Shown here piece after piece: positions 8,701-16,298 of a stretch of DNA of 22,701 nucleotides; the first letter of the stretch is position 1, and each line of letters opens with the position of its first letter. The stretch comes from JALUUH01 sp964636675. GTDB lineage: Bacteria; Pseudomonadota; Gammaproteobacteria; S012-40. A program made the translations under genes and the position numbers. The stretch spans positions 1 to 22,701 of the forward strand of contig CAZWUO010000038.1 of assembly GCA_964636675.1 (NCBI GenBank), in the 5' to 3' direction. The notes under the pieces were generated by a model that was not told the origin of the DNA, did no database searches, and was given only the letters and a program-made list of their open reading frames with translations.

Positions 8701-10515
8701 ATGCCCCTCCTCTTATTTGACTTTTTTTTTCGATTCAGCATTTTATTTCCTGTTTTTTTGTTCATTTGCTCATCTAGTTTTGCCTCTCCATCTCCCACCC
8801 CTGAATATTCAGCTAAAAACTTCCAAGTCATGCTCAAAAATCTATCAGATTTCATCGAAGAGCAAATGGACGACAAGGATATTCCAGGCATTAGCATCAG
8901 TCTTGTAGAAAAAAAACACACTCTATGGCAGCAAGGTTTTGGTTATTCCGATAAAGAAAATGAGCTTGCAGCCAAACCTCAAACTATCTACGCCATTGGC
9001 TCACTCACCACGCTAATAACGGCTACGGCCATCATGCACCTAGTTGAAAACAAAAAATTCAAGCTTGAAGACAAAGTGACAACATTACTTCCTCATCTTT
9101 TTCGAAGCACATCAAACAGACAAAAAGAAATACTTTATTTTGACCGTTCAATAACAGTTAGAGACCTGCTTACCCATCATTCTGGGTTATCAATAGCAAA
9201 ACACAAAGGCATGTGGTCGCCGTCCCCTGAACATTTCCACGCCTCCGTACAATATGCATTATCACACCCTCCACCTTATCCGGCAAAAATGATATTCAGC
9301 CACTCAAATATCGGTTACTCACTATTAGGATTCATTATCGAAACATTCACCAAAAAAAACTACCAAAACTTCATCACAGAAAATATTCTGCCATCAATGG
9401 GACTACACAATACCGGTTTTTATTCCGATGTTAAAAACAAACGCCTCTTGTCTTCTCATTATAAAAAAGGCAACAAAAAGTCAATACTACATCCAAGAGA
9501 TGCCCCCTCCTTGGGTTTATACAGCACGGTTGAAGATCTCGGAAAACTCGCCCAATTATTTTTAACTAAAGAGGCTAGCTTAATAAACCATAACACAATA
9601 AATGAAATGCTAAGCACGCAAAATGATCCTATTATTTTGGATATTGGAAAACAAACAGGCATCGGCTGGACGCTAGCTGGATCTAAAATAAATAATGCAG
9701 GCCTCATTATGCACCGCTACGGCACCAGTTTATTTCATCGCAGCCGACTGATCCTCCTACCCGAACATGGCATCGCCGCAGCTGTCATCGCAAATGATGC
9801 AACGAGCTTTAGAGCCGTAGAAGACATTAGCGAGCAACTCGTTATTCAATATTTAAAGCTCAAAAAGAATATCGATGCAATTTCTGTTATAAATCCAACA
9901 GCAGCCCCCCCCCGTTTTCCTACTCTAAATTTTGAGCAAAAATATGCTTCTCGAATAGGTCTGATCAGCTTAAACAAGATAGGACAACATATTCATGCCG
10001 ACGTCATGGGATGGAATTTCAAACTTAACAAAGAACCCAATGGATGGTTCACCATAGAATATCAAATACTCGGAATACTGCCCTTCAAACTTGATTGGAT
10101 TACCGATCTCAAAGTATCAGCCGTTGATGTAAATGGTATCAACTATATAATTAGCCATTACAAAGGAACTCAATTTCTATTTGGGAAGGCACTAATAAAC
10201 AAACTTCAAACCAATGATCACTGGCAGCAACACGTTGGAAAATATAAACTCGCAAACCCTGATGAGCTCTCAGAGCTATACGAAGTCGAAAACGGCGAGA
10301 TAAAAATCGTTAATGACACACTCATATTTGAATACAAATTACCTTTTTGGTTGCCACTCTATTTCCAATTACCAATTATACCTATAGGTATAAACGATGC
10401 ACGCATCGCCGGTGTAGGCACAGGTTACAACGAAACAATTAGTGTTTCCAACATTAACAATACTGAACAACTTAATTTTTCGGGTTACTTAATCCGAAAA
10501 ACAACAGATGACTAA
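8701..10515 (+). CDS. Secreted serine-beta-lactamase-fold protein, probably catalytically impaired
   Basis: A 604-residue protein of the class C beta-lactamase/serine hydrolase fold. I start it at the ATG at 8701 because AAGGA lies five bases upstream; an in-frame TTG at 8671 has no such site. The N-terminus is a long hydrophobic signal sequence ending near SSSFA. The fold markers are recognisable: DIPGISISLVEKK, then the active-site region YAIGSLTTLITA, RDLLTHHSGL, SHSNIGYSLLGFIIE and LLPEHGIAAAVIAND. In active relatives the first motif is SxxK and the second YxN; here they read S-L-T-T and H-S-N, and the usual third motif reads HRYG. Only the nucleophile Ser is kept. About 200 extra C-terminal residues form a separate beta-rich region (HWQQHVGKYKLANPDELSEL). 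A run of nine C bases (9905-9913) lies between the two domains. Function unknown; a binding or regulatory pseudoenzyme is my inference. Confidence 0.85.
   Translation: MPLLLFDFFFRFSILFPVFLFICSSSFASPSPTPEYSAKNFQVMLKNLSDFIEEQMDDKDIPGISISLVEKKHTLWQQGFGYSDKENELAAKPQTIYAIGSLTTLITATAIMHLVENKKFKLEDKVTTLLPHLFRSTSNRQKEILYFDRSITVRDLLTHHSGLSIAKHKGMWSPSPEHFHASVQYALSHPPPYPAKMIFSHSNIGYSLLGFIIETFTKKNYQNFITENILPSMGLHNTGFYSDVKNKRLLSSHYKKGNKKSILHPRDAPSLGLYSTVEDLGKLAQLFLTKEASLINHNTINEMLSTQNDPIILDIGKQTGIGWTLAGSKINNAGLIMHRYGTSLFHRSRLILLPEHGIAAAVIANDATSFRAVEDISEQLVIQYLKLKKNIDAISVINPTAAPPRFPTLNFEQKYASRIGLISLNKIGQHIHADVMGWNFKLNKEPNGWFTIEYQILGILPFKLDWITDLKVSAVDVNGINYIISHYKGTQFLFGKALINKLQTNDHWQQHVGKYKLANPDELSELYEVENGEIKIVNDTLIFEYKLPFWLPLYFQLPIIPIGINDARIAGVGTGYNETISVSNINNTEQLNFSGYLIRKTTDD
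9905..9913 (+). repeat. C9 homopolymer within the beta-lactamase-fold gene
   Basis: Nine consecutive C bases in an otherwise AT-rich gene, read as Ala-Pro-Pro-Arg. It falls at the junction of the N-terminal fold and the C-terminal extension. Slippage here would truncate the protein before the second domain. Confidence 0.9.
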
Positions 10516-10581
10516 GATAAGACGATACCCATTGCCTGAAGAATACAAACCTATTTTTGAAAACAACTTACACAAAATAAC

Positions 10582-10610
10582 TTGCAGAATAGTTAAGCAG
10601 TCTATACATT
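10582..10610 (+). promoter_or_regulatory. Candidate sigma-70 promoter for the rhodanese lipoprotein gene
   Basis: TTGCAG, a 17-base spacer and TACATT lie 30 bases before the start codon of the small rhodanese gene, with good agreement to the -35 consensus and moderate agreement at -10. Position and spacing support it; nothing else confirms it. Confidence 0.45.
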
Positions 10611-10639
10611 AGCAATTTTTAAATTTTGGAAATATAACC

Positions 10640-11002
10640 ATGAAAAATCTACGCGCTCTAACTACACTCGCACTGCTTTTTGCCTTAGGTCTTAATGCCG
10701 GATGTAATAACTCCGCCAACGCTATACAAGCTTGGGAATTAATTGATCAAGGCGCTCTACTCGTCGATGTACGCAATCCACACGAATTTAACTCGGGGCA
10801 TCTACCGGGCGCAAAACTAATTCCGCTCAACCAGATCGCTACGCGTATTAATGAGTTTGGCGTAGACAAATCACGCCCAATTGTTGTGTACTGCAAAAGT
10901 GGAGGCCGCGCAGGCAAAGCAGAGAAAACACTACGCGCCAATGGCTATCTGAATGTCATAAATGGCGGAGGTTATACCTCAATGATGTCAGCAAGAAATT
11001 AA
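10640..11002 (+). CDS. Rhodanese-domain (PspE/GlpE-like) periplasmic lipoprotein
   Basis: A 120-residue single-domain rhodanese. The family transfers sulfane sulfur through a catalytic cysteine persulfide. The active-site loop is intact: C85 in CKSGGRAG, fitting CxxGxR, preceded by LLVDVRNPHEFNSGHLPGAKLIP. The N-terminus is a hydrophobic signal ending LGLNAGC; Cys22 would be lipidated, although Asn at -3 makes the lipobox loose, so a soluble periplasmic form is possible. GGA nine bases before the ATG is the likely ribosome-binding site, and a promoter-like sequence lies just upstream. It is convergent with the di-heme peroxidase gene. The sulfur donor and acceptor cannot be told from the sequence. 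Confidence 0.88.
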   Translation: MKNLRALTTLALLFALGLNAGCNNSANAIQAWELIDQGALLVDVRNPHEFNSGHLPGAKLIPLNQIATRINEFGVDKSRPIVVYCKSGGRAGKAEKTLRANGYLNVINGGGYTSMMSARN

Positions 11003-11080
11003 AATGTCTATGCATCAGGCTTGTTGACATATTTCGCTTTGATCAAACACCAATAAGAATTCATATCGCATTGCACGTGT

Positions 11081-11269
11081 AGGTTTGATTGCTATACCCG
11101 TGGCGTTTGAGATTTAGGCTTTTAGTGTGCGTCATATTCGTTTCATGGCAAGGCGAAATGACGAGTAATAGCCGGACTATTGCAAGGAATTTCAACGCAG
11201 CCATGGAATGAAGAGGGTGTGCAATAAAACCGAAATCTCAAACGCTATGGGTATATCTCCATCAAACCT
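11081..11269. repeat. 189-bp imperfect palindrome, MITE-like interspersed repeat
   Basis: The whole segment folds back on itself around a centre at about 11174 (CCGGA). The outer arms begin AGGTTTGAT on the left and end ATCAAACCT on the right, with GCGTTTGAGATTT mirrored by AAATCTCAAACGC. Middle arms around 11136-11150 and 11205-11220 meet at a shared CATGGC/GCCATGG, and inner arms end TAATAG/CTATTG. It codes for nothing. It fills most of the gap between two convergent genes, so besides being a probable mobile repeat it may terminate transcription from both sides. No clear target-site duplication is visible. Confidence 0.8.
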
Positions 11270-11310
11270 GCGGCACCGACTCTCCCAAGGTACAAAGTTT
11301 TACCGAAATA

Positions 11311-12687
11311 TTAGTCCGCGAGACTCAATCCACTGGGTACAGACCTCGGAACATCGTGACGTAAATCCACGTTATTAGGGTCTGTTAGCGAACGGAGAAA
11401 CGCCATCAGATAGCCGAAGTTTTTTCTGCTTAGCTTGGTTTTCCTAAGTTCATTGGCAGTACCAATCGCAGCAACAAGATCAGGACTATTCATGACATAA
11501 CAGTCTAGGCGATCCAGATCAGCTCTCGATGGAAGACGCGGTTCAACGGCGCAATTATAGCTCATCAGTGAAGCAATAGGGTTGAGATGGTGTAACACTA
11601 CACCTTCGAGTGTATCAAATGCACCACTGTGCCCCCATGGCCCCGTTAATGCAATATTTCTCAAGGGTGGCGTACGAAAGTGGTAACGTTGCGACTCGTC
11701 TCCGGTTATCGCTCCTCGACCAAAGTCTTCATACCCACTTACCCCGTGCCCTTTGCCAGGCCCGATCTGCGGCATTGCGATAGCATAAAACTGCATATCC
11801 GTTTGAAATTTTCCTGAATGGCAAGATGAGCAACCAGCTTTGCCATAGAATAACTTCATCCCTTTCTTGGCCGTTTTACTCAGCGCTTTTTTATCCCCTC
11901 GTAAATAGCGATCGAACGGGCTATTGTCCGCATGCCACGCGCTACTTTCAAAAGCTGAAATTGCGTTGGCAACATGTGCATAGGTGATTTCATGTTGACT
12001 AACGCCAAAAGCCTGATTAAACAACATCACATATTCAGGGTTGTTTCGCAAACGATCGGCAATTTGCTCCCAAACACCACCAGGCCCCGCTAGATTGCCG
12101 CTAGCTGCAGCATCAGCAATCGTATTTTCACCGGCTTGCCCCGCCATTTCGGTTGCCGATGTCACCGGAAACATAGCTTGTGCGGCCAGGACATTTTCTA
12201 AATCAACAGGAAGCTCGTCTCCAGCAGGCGTCCTAAAGCCACTTATTTGAGTGTCATCAATTTCAACCCGACCATCGTGAAATAAGACTGTCATTGATTT
12301 TGCGCCTAACGCAAAAATAGGCGGGGCATTGCGCGGCACACGCTCAATGACGGCGTTATTCCCAGAACCAGTATCCCGAGTTACACCCAAGCCTCGCGCA
12401 CCCTCGCCAATAGGTAGTGATAAACCGTCACCGGTATCGGTTAATCCATGATGGCATGTAGCGCATGCGATATTTCGATTACCGCTGAGTATTTTGTCAA
12501 AAAATAGAAATTTTCCTAAGTCTACTTTTGCTTTATTTGGGTGGCCATTGTCATAAAAATCATAGTGACTAACGGGCGAGGGTAAATTTTTCTCGTGAGC
12601 GAGCACACTCATGCTGACGAGTGCGAACAAAATGATAAAAAAAAAGGATACTTGATAACTATGCATTGATTTACTTCCTGCAAACAT
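11311..12687 (-). CDS. Di-heme cytochrome c peroxidase / MauG-family protein
   Basis: A 458-residue secreted di-heme protein of the CcpA/MauG family; members either reduce hydrogen peroxide or oxidatively modify a partner protein. Heme sites are CATCHH (residues 75-80) and CSSCH (about 284-288). Other family features are LGKFLFFDKILSGNRNIACATCH near the N-terminus and FRTPPLRNIALTGPWGHSGAF with TLEGVV towards the C-terminus. I chose the ATG at 12687 because GGGAGG lies seven bases upstream; a TTG at 12702 would put that site inside the gene, and an ATG at 12666 is a weaker alternative. The signal peptide ends SVLA, leaving HEKNLPS as the mature N-terminus. It lies 172 bases downstream of the unknown secreted gene on the same strand, probably in the same operon. 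Which of the two activities it has cannot be decided from sequence alone. Confidence 0.88.
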   Translation of the reverse strand: MFAGSKSMHSYQVSFFFIILFALVSMSVLAHEKNLPSPVSHYDFYDNGHPNKAKVDLGKFLFFDKILSGNRNIACATCHHGLTDTGDGLSLPIGEGARGLGVTRDTGSGNNAVIERVPRNAPPIFALGAKSMTVLFHDGRVEIDDTQISGFRTPAGDELPVDLENVLAAQAMFPVTSATEMAGQAGENTIADAAASGNLAGPGGVWEQIADRLRNNPEYVMLFNQAFGVSQHEITYAHVANAISAFESSAWHADNSPFDRYLRGDKKALSKTAKKGMKLFYGKAGCSSCHSGKFQTDMQFYAIAMPQIGPGKGHGVSGYEDFGRGAITGDESQRYHFRTPPLRNIALTGPWGHSGAFDTLEGVVLHHLNPIASLMSYNCAVEPRLPSRADLDRLDCYVMNSPDLVAAIGTANELRKTKLSRKNFGYLMAFLRSLTDPNNVDLRHDVPRSVPSGLSLAD

Positions 12688-12811
12688 TTTGTAGCCTCCC
12701 AATAAGCAATGACTTATTTTACCTACCCTGGCTTATCAAAAAGTAAAATTTGGAAATAATTGATGCGAACCATCACAGCTTATTGCGAAACAATTTTTTA
12801 GAATAAGATGC

Positions 12812-12845
12812 CTCCCCTCAAAGCCATCAAACACTCAAAGGGGAG
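12812..12845 (-). terminator. Weak hairpin between the unknown secreted gene and the di-heme gene
   Basis: CTCCCCT and AGGGGAG form a 7-bp GC-rich stem with a 20-base loop, just downstream of the minus-strand gene ending at 12860. There is no proper T-run after it, so partial termination or mRNA protection between two operon genes is as likely as full termination. Confidence 0.35.
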
Positions 12846-12859
12846 ATACCAACCAAAAG

Positions 12860-13606
12860 CTACTGAGGAACAGCGCCTTTAACATCAAATATCAATTGAA
12901 AGTGCAGGTCAGGCCCTCCTTGCGGTCTAACCTCGGAAGGGGTACCACCATAAACACGATGATCTGAATGATAGGCGACGAGTAAATTATCGACAACATC
13001 GAACATATTAAAAGGAAGCTTACGCTCCATCTTACCGTTACCATGGTGATCGGTCACAAACACACTAGGAATGCCACCAAATGGCCCTGGTGGACCTGCT
13101 AGATTAAACTGCCAAACGGTATATACACTATTCGGAAGCAATCCTTTTATTTTCATTTTTACTTTGCTCATCCCGTTTCGGAGAATTTTTATTTTTAACT
13201 TGGAATTCCCCCCCTTGACCCAATCAGCGACAGTAATCGGATCAGGGTTACCGGGGTAAACCAAACCACGCGTTGTGTTTTCCTCACTGATAGACTCATC
13301 GATGACAACCGGCCAATGCTCATTAGTCTCTCTATCCCTCTCCGTGATATACAACGTCGGAACCTGGCGTAACGGAACAGGCTCAGAACCATCAATAGGT
13401 ATATTGTAAAGCACCTCATGCTCGTTAGTTTCACCCAATACAGGTTCTTCAAATCCACTATCCGTTTTAATTTGTAAAGATGGCAATCTAAAATCCAGCA
13501 CGGGCTCACCTTCGATAACAGTAACTGGATGAGCGAATGCCGACTGTTGCGTAAAAATAGCAAATAAACTAAATGTTAGTATCGATACCAACCTCTTTCT
13601 ATTCAT
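12860..13606 (-). CDS. Unknown secreted beta-rich protein paired with the di-heme enzyme
   Basis: A 248-residue exported protein I cannot assign to a named family. The signal peptide (RKRLVSILTFSLFAIFTQQSAFA) is strong, and cleavage after AFA leaves HPVTVIEGE as the mature N-terminus. There are no cysteines. The C-terminal half looks like a single beta domain with conserved-looking stretches: LLPNSVYTVWQFNLAGPPGPFGG, IPSVFVTDHHGNGKMERKLP, LLVAYHSDHRVYGGTP and PDLHFQLIFDV; several His, Asp and Trp residues could bind metal. The start has a good site (GGAGA, seven bases before ATG). It is the first gene of a minus-strand pair with the di-heme enzyme, an arrangement that recalls known enzyme-substrate pairs such as MbnH-MbnP, though it lacks the four-Cys pattern of MbnP. 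A substrate or electron partner of the di-heme protein is an inference only. Confidence 0.8.
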   Translation of the reverse strand: MNRKRLVSILTFSLFAIFTQQSAFAHPVTVIEGEPVLDFRLPSLQIKTDSGFEEPVLGETNEHEVLYNIPIDGSEPVPLRQVPTLYITERDRETNEHWPVVIDESISEENTTRGLVYPGNPDPITVADWVKGGNSKLKIKILRNGMSKVKMKIKGLLPNSVYTVWQFNLAGPPGPFGGIPSVFVTDHHGNGKMERKLPFNMFDVVDNLLVAYHSDHRVYGGTPSEVRPQGGPDLHFQLIFDVKGAVPQ

Positions 13607-14680
13607 TGACTTGTCTCCATTAGTATTTATTCAATTCAACTAAATCACATCAACTCACTTACCGCGTAATGGCATGGACTTTATACTTATAAAATATTAG
13701 GTAAATTAAAATCCAAACAACGGACTAAGCATGTAAGCGACGAAAAACTTGAATAATATCCAGTCATTTTTCGTTCAGCTGATATTCAGAATCATAATTA
13801 GCCTTCCTAACACATAGAGACAATAAGCCTTGCATTTCACTGACAAAAAAAAATATTTTAAATAATGCGATTAATCAATTAGATAAATGCTAATCAAAGA
13901 GATGCACTTCAAGAGCGCGCATAAAGCGGAGTGTTTGAGCCTGAAAGTTTCGGTAACGTTGCAGTGAATTAACTTGGACTTAATTAAATTTTCCCCACCT
14001 AAATCTCGTCGAAAAACCAGACCAGACTGTCTCTTCTACCCAACACTAATTGGCTTTCTATAATATTATTCTTTCATGAAATCACAAAAAACGGCGCCAA
14101 GTGTAACGCTGAAACAGCATTATTATCCGAATTCACCGACAAACTATAATTAGAAATTTTTTTATTAGAAAATTTTTCTGAATGAATTGCTGTAAAATCA
14201 TGCAAACACTCTCATGAACAGATGCTGAATTGATTTCGTATATCACACATTCTGCGCCAAATCATTTTTGGCTTTTAGCCGTATATTTATCTTGTTGATA
14301 ATACATAGCATTTAACATAACACATTCATGTAAGCGATTAGAAAGATTCATAAAATAAGCTTGTTCTGCGTGTCATTTATTTTATGGATAACCAGCAAAA
14401 CATGTACCTGAGGTACAACATGATGCCATCGACAGCACTAAAAATATTATTGACTAATGCACTCACTCGTTTGAGGTACTGTGGAACCAAAGGCTTGTAC
14501 TCCAGGGGAAGGTCAAAGGTCAACTGGTAATTTATAAAAATATGAATACGCAGCTCAGCTATGCATTATAATCATTTTTTGAGTTGGAAAAAGAGACAAC
14601 TGTCATATTTTGCAATTGAAAGAACGTGTTTTTGTTAAATGCTGGGTCATTTATTAACACAAAATTGGGGATAAAAAACT
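13607..14680. other. 1.07-kb AT-rich non-coding region between divergent secreted genes
   Basis: No convincing gene is visible on either strand. It must carry the promoters of the minus-strand secreted pair and of the plus-strand His-rich gene. Visible structures are: a 6-bp stem GCCAAA/TTTGGC (14256-14272) followed by TTTT, which may terminate a plus-strand transcript; a near-palindrome at 14401-14422 centred on GTACCTGAGGTAC; and two similar ATTAGAAA-plus-T-run stretches near 14150-14180. A 48-codon frame at 14384-14530 has no ribosome-binding site. The length is unusual beside the tight spacing at the left of the window. Confidence 0.6.
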
Positions 14681-15265
14681 ATGCTAGGATTTACTAACAA
14701 AATGATTTTTCCGAAGATGTTTTTGCTCTTGTTAATCATGTTCACATTCGGCACAGCGAATGCTCATGAAAAATACTCGAAAGAATTTGTCCATGGCATT
14801 ACTATTAAATTAGGCCATCACAGCTATCATTTCGCAGGCCCTCCTGATGGGTTAGATGGAGCGTCAGACGTACCTGGGCATCAATGGGTACGTATTGGAA
14901 AAAAACGTTTGATAGGAAAACATTATAATACAGGACCTTTTGGGGCACCTAACTGGTGGTCTAGCGATGCAGGTGACGGCGAACTGCTCTACATTATGGA
15001 TGCAATTATCGACAAGTGGAGCGAAATTAAAGCTGCACATTATGTCACCAAAGGGTATAACCATTACCACATGCTAGTCAACGCTGAGACGGGTGAACTA
15101 CACCCGCATAAAGTCGTATGGTTTAAGCATGTTGCAGTCAAGTCTTTCATCCTGGATGGTGCAGGCCCTCTCGCCTTTTTGGGCATAGAAGCCACTCAAG
15201 TAATGCCAGGAACTTTCTATGGGATGCCAAACTGGGATACTCCATATCCTCCTGTTGCTCCTTAA
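14681..15265 (+). CDS. Unknown His/Trp-rich secreted protein
   Basis: A 194-residue exported protein of no family I can name. The first 28 residues form a signal peptide ending GTANA, so the mature chain begins HEKYSKE. About 166 mature residues contain 13 His and 6 Trp and no Cys, including HGITIKLGHHSYHF, NHYHM and LHPHK, plus the Trp-rich NTGPFGAPNWWSSDAGDG. This composition suggests metal binding in the periplasm. GGGGA nine bases before the ATG supports the chosen start; internal ATGs at 14702 and 14717 would shorten the signal peptide. A strong terminator follows within 20 bases of the stop, so it is probably a single-gene transcript. It faces away from the di-heme operon across the long non-coding region and shares with those proteins a predicted N-terminal His. 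Confidence 0.82.
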   Translation: MLGFTNKMIFPKMFLLLLIMFTFGTANAHEKYSKEFVHGITIKLGHHSYHFAGPPDGLDGASDVPGHQWVRIGKKRLIGKHYNTGPFGAPNWWSSDAGDGELLYIMDAIIDKWSEIKAAHYVTKGYNHYHMLVNAETGELHPHKVVWFKHVAVKSFILDGAGPLAFLGIEATQVMPGTFYGMPNWDTPYPPVAP

Positions 15266-15284
15266 ACATATTAACAAGAGATCT

Positions 15285-15329
15285 GCGGGTAACGTGTCGT
15301 AGTTACCCGCTACCTTTCTCTTTTTCATG
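15285..15329 (+). terminator. Rho-independent terminator of the His-rich gene
   Basis: A perfect 9-bp stem, GCGGGTAAC (15285-15293) and GTTACCCGC (15302-15310), with an 8-base loop, followed by a T-rich stretch including TTTCTCTTTTT. It lies 19 bases after the stop codon of the plus-strand gene ending at 15265. Confidence 0.8.
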
Positions 15330-15343
15330 CTTATACACAAGTA

Positions 15344-15368
15344 TAAAAAAAGCAGCCCGAAGGCTGCT
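15344..15368 (-). terminator. Rho-independent terminator of the cytochrome b transcript
   Basis: Read on the minus strand: AGCAGCC, a TTCG tetraloop, GGCTGCT and then six T bases, a textbook terminator. It lies beyond the broken DUF5666-like remnant, which suggests the remnant was once the last gene of the cytochrome b operon. Confidence 0.88.
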
Positions 15369-15421
15369 AAGGGAGGGACTGAATTTTTATTACGATCTCG
15401 ACTGGAGACACATTAATTTAG

Positions 15422-15668
15422 TTAGTCATCATCCAATTCGTTGTTAGAATTACCCTCTGAGTCAGAGTTCGATTCCTCTCGATCAGAGTCATTTTTGTCA
15501 TCAACATTAATAGCGTAAAAATTCTCGTTAGCATCAATTTCTGATGTCTATCTCTATTCGATCGCCCACTAATAGCGTAGTAAGATCTAAGTCACTCGAT
15601 TTGAGATTATCCAGATAAACCGTAGTACCATTAATCTCAATTTCATTCGCAATCAACTCTCCTTGTAA
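15422..15668 (-). pseudogene. Frameshifted DUF5666-like remnant after the cytochrome b gene
   Basis: Translating past the cytochrome b stop in the same frame gives LQGELIANEIEINGTTVYLD and then a stretch ending LLVGDRIEIDIRN before a stop at 15534-15536. Another frame carries on with TSEIDANENFYAINVDDKND and an acidic Ser/Asn/Asp tail ending ELDDD, stop at 15422-15424. The pattern 'LQG-x-LIA-x-EIEI ... VGDRIEI' resembles the small beta-barrel repeats of DUF5666 proteins, and the two frames join naturally if there is a frameshift between about 15534 and 15560. No start codon with correct spacing is visible: AAGGAGAG is followed by ATT seven bases on, and the only ATG opens a 19-codon frame. 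I read this as the 3' end of a decayed exported gene. A sequencing error could explain the frameshift but not the missing 5' end. Confidence 0.6.
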
Positions 15669-16298
15669 CTATTTTTTAACATCAACAACATTTTTTTTTA
15701 TGATTGCATGTTCTTGTTCTTTCTTATTACCAAAAGTAAACATATTCTTTAGATAATCATGACCAGACAAATGATGTAATATGGCGATACCACCATGACC
15801 AAACCAATACGTCCAAACCAAGGTTGCAAATCCTTCATGTAACTCTTCAATGCCTTTAACCAACATTCCTGGCTCCGCATTATCCGGATACAACAAAAAT
15901 AACATGCCACCCGATAACGCTATACCAGTTACCGCCAACAAACCCAGGCCATGAATCAATCCTGCCAAACCACCCCCTGTACTAGCAGGCGGAAATTTGC
16001 AGCTAAGTAGTGCCTTAATATCATTTCCTATTTGTTCTCGACCTGCTCTTCCCCATGGAAACAAATGCCTCAAACCACCATCTACTTGGCTAACTGCCGA
16101 CCATACCCAATGTAAAAGTACGATCGCCAATGCCGATAAACCAATCACTTCATGAGCCTCAAATAAGGCACCTCCTATCACCGACCCTTTTTCATCCGGC
16201 TCATCCATCAGCAAACTTATTACCAACTGCAGGGAAACCGTAGTGACCAGTCCAATATGCAAAAATTTTGTACGCAAACTCCAGCTCTTTGCTTCCAT
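15669..16298 (-). CDS. Cytochrome b561-type membrane protein
   Basis: A 209-residue multi-helix protein of the bacterial cytochrome b561 / Ni-Fe hydrogenase b-subunit type, which passes electrons between membrane quinones and periplasmic partners through b hemes. Four to five hydrophobic helices are visible. Candidate heme-ligand histidines within or at the ends of helices are H14, H49, H63, H116, H154, H168 and H175/H176. The start is supported by AGGAGGT five bases before the ATG. The last dozen residues (IIKKNVVDVKK) follow an A9 run and look unlike a normal cytochrome tail; they read straight across the stop into a DUF5666-like remnant, so the C-terminus may be a fusion scar. It is divergent from the two-component system, from which it may be controlled. 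The specific redox partner is unknown. Confidence 0.82.
   Translation of the reverse strand: MEAKSWSLRTKFLHIGLVTTVSLQLVISLLMDEPDEKGSVIGGALFEAHEVIGLSALAIVLLHWVWSAVSQVDGGLRHLFPWGRAGREQIGNDIKALLSCKFPPASTGGGLAGLIHGLGLLAVTGIALSGGMLFLLYPDNAEPGMLVKGIEELHEGFATLVWTYWFGHGGIAILHHLSGHDYLKNMFTFGNKKEQEHAIIKKNVVDVKK

Noticed and set aside
10640..11002. A rhodanese-peroxidase operon
   Set aside because: The two genes are convergent and separated by a 189-bp palindrome, so they cannot share a transcript.
12688..12702. TTG start giving a 463-residue di-heme protein
   Set aside because: The GGGAGG ribosome-binding site falls inside this extension and fits the ATG at 12687 instead.
12860..13606. MbnP identity for the partner of the di-heme protein
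   Set aside because: MbnP proteins carry a four-Cys pattern; this protein has no cysteine at all.
14384..14530. 48-codon plus-strand frame starting MDNQQNMYLRYN
   Set aside because: No ribosome-binding site precedes it, it contains a palindrome and it resembles nothing I know; length is within chance expectation.
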